NCBI GenBank assembly: GCA_012274205.1 | Contig: JAAOZY010000151.1 | Span: forward strand, 1-6,547 | Direction: 5' to 3' | Length of the DNA: 6,547 nt | Origin: Betaproteobacteria bacterium | GTDB lineage: Bacteria; Pseudomonadota; Gammaproteobacteria; Burkholderiales; SG8-39 | In this document: positions 4,909-6,547 of the stretch, in pieces | How the letters are laid out: each line of letters starts with the position of its first letter | Numbering within the stretch: the stretch's first letter is position 1 | Made by a program: the position numbers and the translations under genes | The notes under the pieces: generated by a model | Databases searched by the model: none | The model's input: only the letters and a program-made list of their open reading frames with translations | Told to the model about the DNA's origin: nothing

Positions 4909-5946
4909 TCAGGCCGCCGCGCCCAGCTTCTGCGTCAGCCGCACGAGCTGGTCCAGTTTCGAGCGCGCTGCGCCGCTCGAGATCGCATCGAACGCCAGCT
5001 CCACGCCGTCCTCCATGCTCGCCGCTTTGCCAGCTACATAGATCGCCGCGCCTGCGTTGACTGCGACGATGTCGCGCGCAGCGCCGAGCTTGTTTTCGAG
5101 CGCGCCCAGCACCATTGCGCTCGACTGTTCCACCGTTTCCACGCACAGTGCGCGCGGGTCGTGCAAGGGCAGGCCGAATCGCTCCGGATGCACGGTGTAT
5201 TCCTCGATGCGGCCGTCCTTGAGCTCGCCGATCATGGTCTTGCCGCTGATCGAGATCTCGTCCAGACCCTCCAGGCCGAAAACAGTCATCGCGTGGCGCG
5301 CCCCGAGGCGCTGCAGCACGCGAATCTGTATCCCGACCAGGTCGGGATGGAACACGCCCATGAGCTGGTTCGGCGCGCCCGCAGGGTTGGTGAGTGGACC
5401 GAGGATGTTGAATATCGTCCGCACTCCGAGTTCGCGCCGCACCGGCGCGGCATGCTTCATCGCGCTGTGGTGGTTGGGGGCGAACATGAATCCGACCCCG
5501 ACCTCGTCGATGCACTGCGCCACCTGCGCCGGCGCAAGCTTGATGTTGACGCCGAGCGCTTCGAGCACGTCGGCGCTGCCCGACTGCGAGGACACCGCGC
5601 GCCCGCCGTGCTTGGCCACCCGCGCCCCGGCCGCGGCAGCGACGAAAATCGCCGCGGTGGAGATGTTGAACGTGCGCGCGCCATCGCCGCCGGTGCCGAC
5701 CACGTCGACCAGGTTGTCCGCGTCCTTCACCTCGACCCGAGTCGCGAGTTCGCGCATCACCTGTGCCGCGGCGGTGATTTCACCTATGGTCTCCTTCTTC
5801 ACCCGCAGCGCAATGGTGATCGCGGAGATCATCACCGGCGAGAGCTGCCCGCTCATGATCTGGCGCATCAGGTCCAGCATTTCGTCGTGAAAAATCTCCC
5901 GATGCTCGATCGCGCGCTGCAGCGCTTCTTGTGGCGTCATGGACAT
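4909..5946 (-). CDS. trpD: Anthranilate phosphoribosyltransferase
   Basis: This enzyme transfers phosphoribose from PRPP to anthranilate, the second step of tryptophan synthesis. At 345 residues it is a normal stand-alone TrpD. It shows the glycine-rich PRPP site DVVGTGGDGARTFNIST (81-97), KHGGRAVSSQSGSADVLE (112-129), FAPNHHSAMKH (155-165), the anthranilate-site Arg170 just before ELGVRTIFNILGPLTNP (172-188), and the acidic metal pair Asp229-Glu230 in GLDEIS. Two close ATGs exist, at 5944-5946 and 5938-5940. The first is chosen because AAAGGAAG lies at a usual distance from it (five to seven bases); the second would give a protein starting MTPQEAL and cannot be excluded. The 82-base gap to trpG carries two hairpins and no T-run, so the genes are probably still co-transcribed. 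Confidence 0.97.
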   Translation of the reverse strand: MSMTPQEALQRAIEHREIFHDEMLDLMRQIMSGQLSPVMISAITIALRVKKETIGEITAAAQVMRELATRVEVKDADNLVDVVGTGGDGARTFNISTAAIFVAAAAGARVAKHGGRAVSSQSGSADVLEALGVNIKLAPAQVAQCIDEVGVGFMFAPNHHSAMKHAAPVRRELGVRTIFNILGPLTNPAGAPNQLMGVFHPDLVGIQIRVLQRLGARHAMTVFGLEGLDEISISGKTMIGELKDGRIEEYTVHPERFGLPLHDPRALCVETVEQSSAMVLGALENKLGAARDIVAVNAGAAIYVAGKAASMEDGVELAFDAISSGAARSKLDQLVRLTQKLGAAA

Positions 5947-5964
5947 GATGGCTTCCTTTCCTAG

Positions 5965-5996
5965 GGAGCCGTTTCAGCACTACCGAAACGGCCTCC
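5965..5996 (-). other. Hairpin just upstream of trpD
   Basis: GCCGTTTC (5968-5975) pairs with GAAACGGC (5985-5992) around a nine-base loop, and GGA/TCC extends the stem past one bulged base. In the trpG-trpD mRNA it ends only a few bases before the trpD Shine-Dalgarno. No U-run follows, so it is not a typical terminator. It may affect mRNA stability or trpD translation. Confidence 0.6.
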
Positions 5997-6008
5997 GATT
6001 TAGGGGAG

Positions 6009-6033
6009 CATGAGGGGATCCTATCCCCTCATG
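6009..6033 (-). other. Perfect hairpin containing the trpG stop codon
   Basis: CATGAGGGGAT (6009-6019) is exactly complementary to ATCCCCTCATG (6023-6033), with a three-base centre. In the mRNA the trpG stop UGA lies in the 5' arm of the stem. No U-run follows on either strand, so intrinsic termination is unlikely. A processing or 3'-end-protecting role, or a ribosome-sensitive structure, is possible. Confidence 0.65.
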
Positions 6034-6547
6034 TCGTAACAAACTCCAGAAAGTTTTTCAACAGTGCGTGACCGTGTTCGGTCAGTATCGATTCCGGGTG
6101 GAACTGCACACCCTCCAGCGCGAACTGGCGGTGCCGCACCCCCATGATCTCGCCGTCTTCGCTCTCGGCAGTGACCTCGAGACAAGCCGGCAGGCTCGCG
6201 CGCTCGATTGCCAGCGAATGATAGCGCGTTGCCCGGAACGGCGACGGCAGGCCGGCGAAAACGCCCTTACCGGTGTGGCGGATGTCCGAAGTCTTGCCGT
6301 GCATTACGCGGCGCGCATGCACGATGCGCCCGCCGCAGGCCTCGCCTATGGCCTGATGCCCGAGGCATACGCCGAGGATGGGCAGCTTGCCCGCGAATTC
6401 ACGCACCAGCGGCACCGAAACACCGGCCTCGCGCGGGGTGCAGGGCCCGGGCGAGATGACGATGCGTGCCGGCGCGAGTGCGGCGATTCCGGCCAGGTCT
6501 ATGGCATCGTTGCGCACGACCTTCACTTCCTCGCCCAGTTCGCCGAA
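6029..6547 (-). CDS. trpG: Anthranilate synthase glutamine amidotransferase subunit (partial)
   Basis: This class I glutamine amidotransferase supplies ammonia to TrpE for anthranilate formation; in many bacteria the same protein also serves PabB in folate synthesis. The gene runs off the right edge. The visible 172 residues start FGELGEEVKVVRND, so about 18 N-terminal residues are missing by comparison with the family. The GTG at 6524-6526 is an internal valine (EEVKVV), not the start. The catalytic Cys (visible residue 61) is in LGVCLGHQAIGE, and the His-Glu pair (150 and 152) in VQFHPESIL. The HGKTS motif (83-87) and SPGPCTP (32-38) support TrpG/PabA over other amidotransferases. The adjacent trpD and trpC decide for TrpG. 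The stop codon lies within a perfect hairpin. Confidence 0.95.
   Translation of the reverse strand, partial: FGELGEEVKVVRNDAIDLAGIAALAPARIVISPGPCTPREAGVSVPLVREFAGKLPILGVCLGHQAIGEACGGRIVHARRVMHGKTSDIRHTGKGVFAGLPSPFRATRYHSLAIERASLPACLEVTAESEDGEIMGVRHRQFALEGVQFHPESILTEHGHALLKNFLEFVTT

Noticed and set aside
4382..5515. 377-residue leftward open frame across trpD and trpC
   Set aside because: It is Arg/Gly/Ala-rich in the alternative frame of two clearly functional genes, which is typical of high-GC shadow frames.
4867..5964. 365-residue rightward open frame antisense to trpD
   Set aside because: The composition is His/Arg-rich shadow of trpD, with no motif or ribosome binding site; trpD and trpC motifs are intact on the other strand.
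5968..6033. Transcription terminator or attenuator separating trpG from trpD
   Set aside because: Neither hairpin is followed by a U-run, and there is no leader peptide with tryptophan codons in the gap.
6524..6526. GTG as the start of trpG
   Set aside because: The frame stays open to the window edge and upstream codons read FGELGEE, the conserved TrpG sequence, so this is an internal valine.

Overview
The window looks like a chromosomal segment of a GC-rich Gram-negative bacterium, most probably a betaproteobacterium (Burkholderiales or a close relative). The pointers are a general porin of the betaproteobacterial type ending in Phe, a Coq7-type di-iron ubiquinone hydroxylase, a YhfA-like OsmC protein beside coq7, and trpG-trpD-trpC as separate consecutive genes. 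Nothing suggests a mobile element, CRISPR array, tRNA or rRNA. The taxon is inferred from gene families and arrangement, not from a search.

Layout from left to right. (1) 1-944: the ribosomal protein operon rplM-rpsI on the minus strand, with a near-consensus sigma70 promoter (916-944) and an intrinsic terminator (1-33). (2) 881-1443: about 560 bases without a convincing protein gene. It holds the rplM promoter, an orphan intrinsic terminator facing left (976-1007), a hairpin with a CUCCUCC loop just upstream of that terminator (together a candidate small RNA on the minus strand), an AT-rich imperfect palindrome, and the promoter of the next gene. (3) 1444-1860 (+) an OsmC/YhfA-family protein, convergent with (4) 1974-2603 (-) coq7. 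(5) 2604-2918: a divergent control region with no gene, holding the coq7 promoter, a probable porin promoter and several short perfect palindromes. (6) 2919-4016 (+) a porin with a textbook terminator at 4043-4072. (7) 4099-6547 (-) the trpC, trpD and 3' part of trpG block of the tryptophan operon; trpG runs off the right edge.

Functionally the segment is mostly housekeeping: ribosome assembly (uL13, uS9), ubiquinone biosynthesis (Coq7), probable thiol/peroxide protection (OsmC family), outer membrane permeability (porin) and tryptophan synthesis. In the last, TrpG supplies ammonia for anthranilate, TrpD adds phosphoribose and TrpC makes indole-glycerol phosphate. The less ordinary material is in the non-coding parts: the candidate anti-Shine-Dalgarno small RNA, a promoter motif shared by the convergent osmC-like and coq7 genes, an inverted repeat framing the osmC-like -10 box, and two tandem hairpins between trpG and trpD, one of which contains the trpG stop codon.
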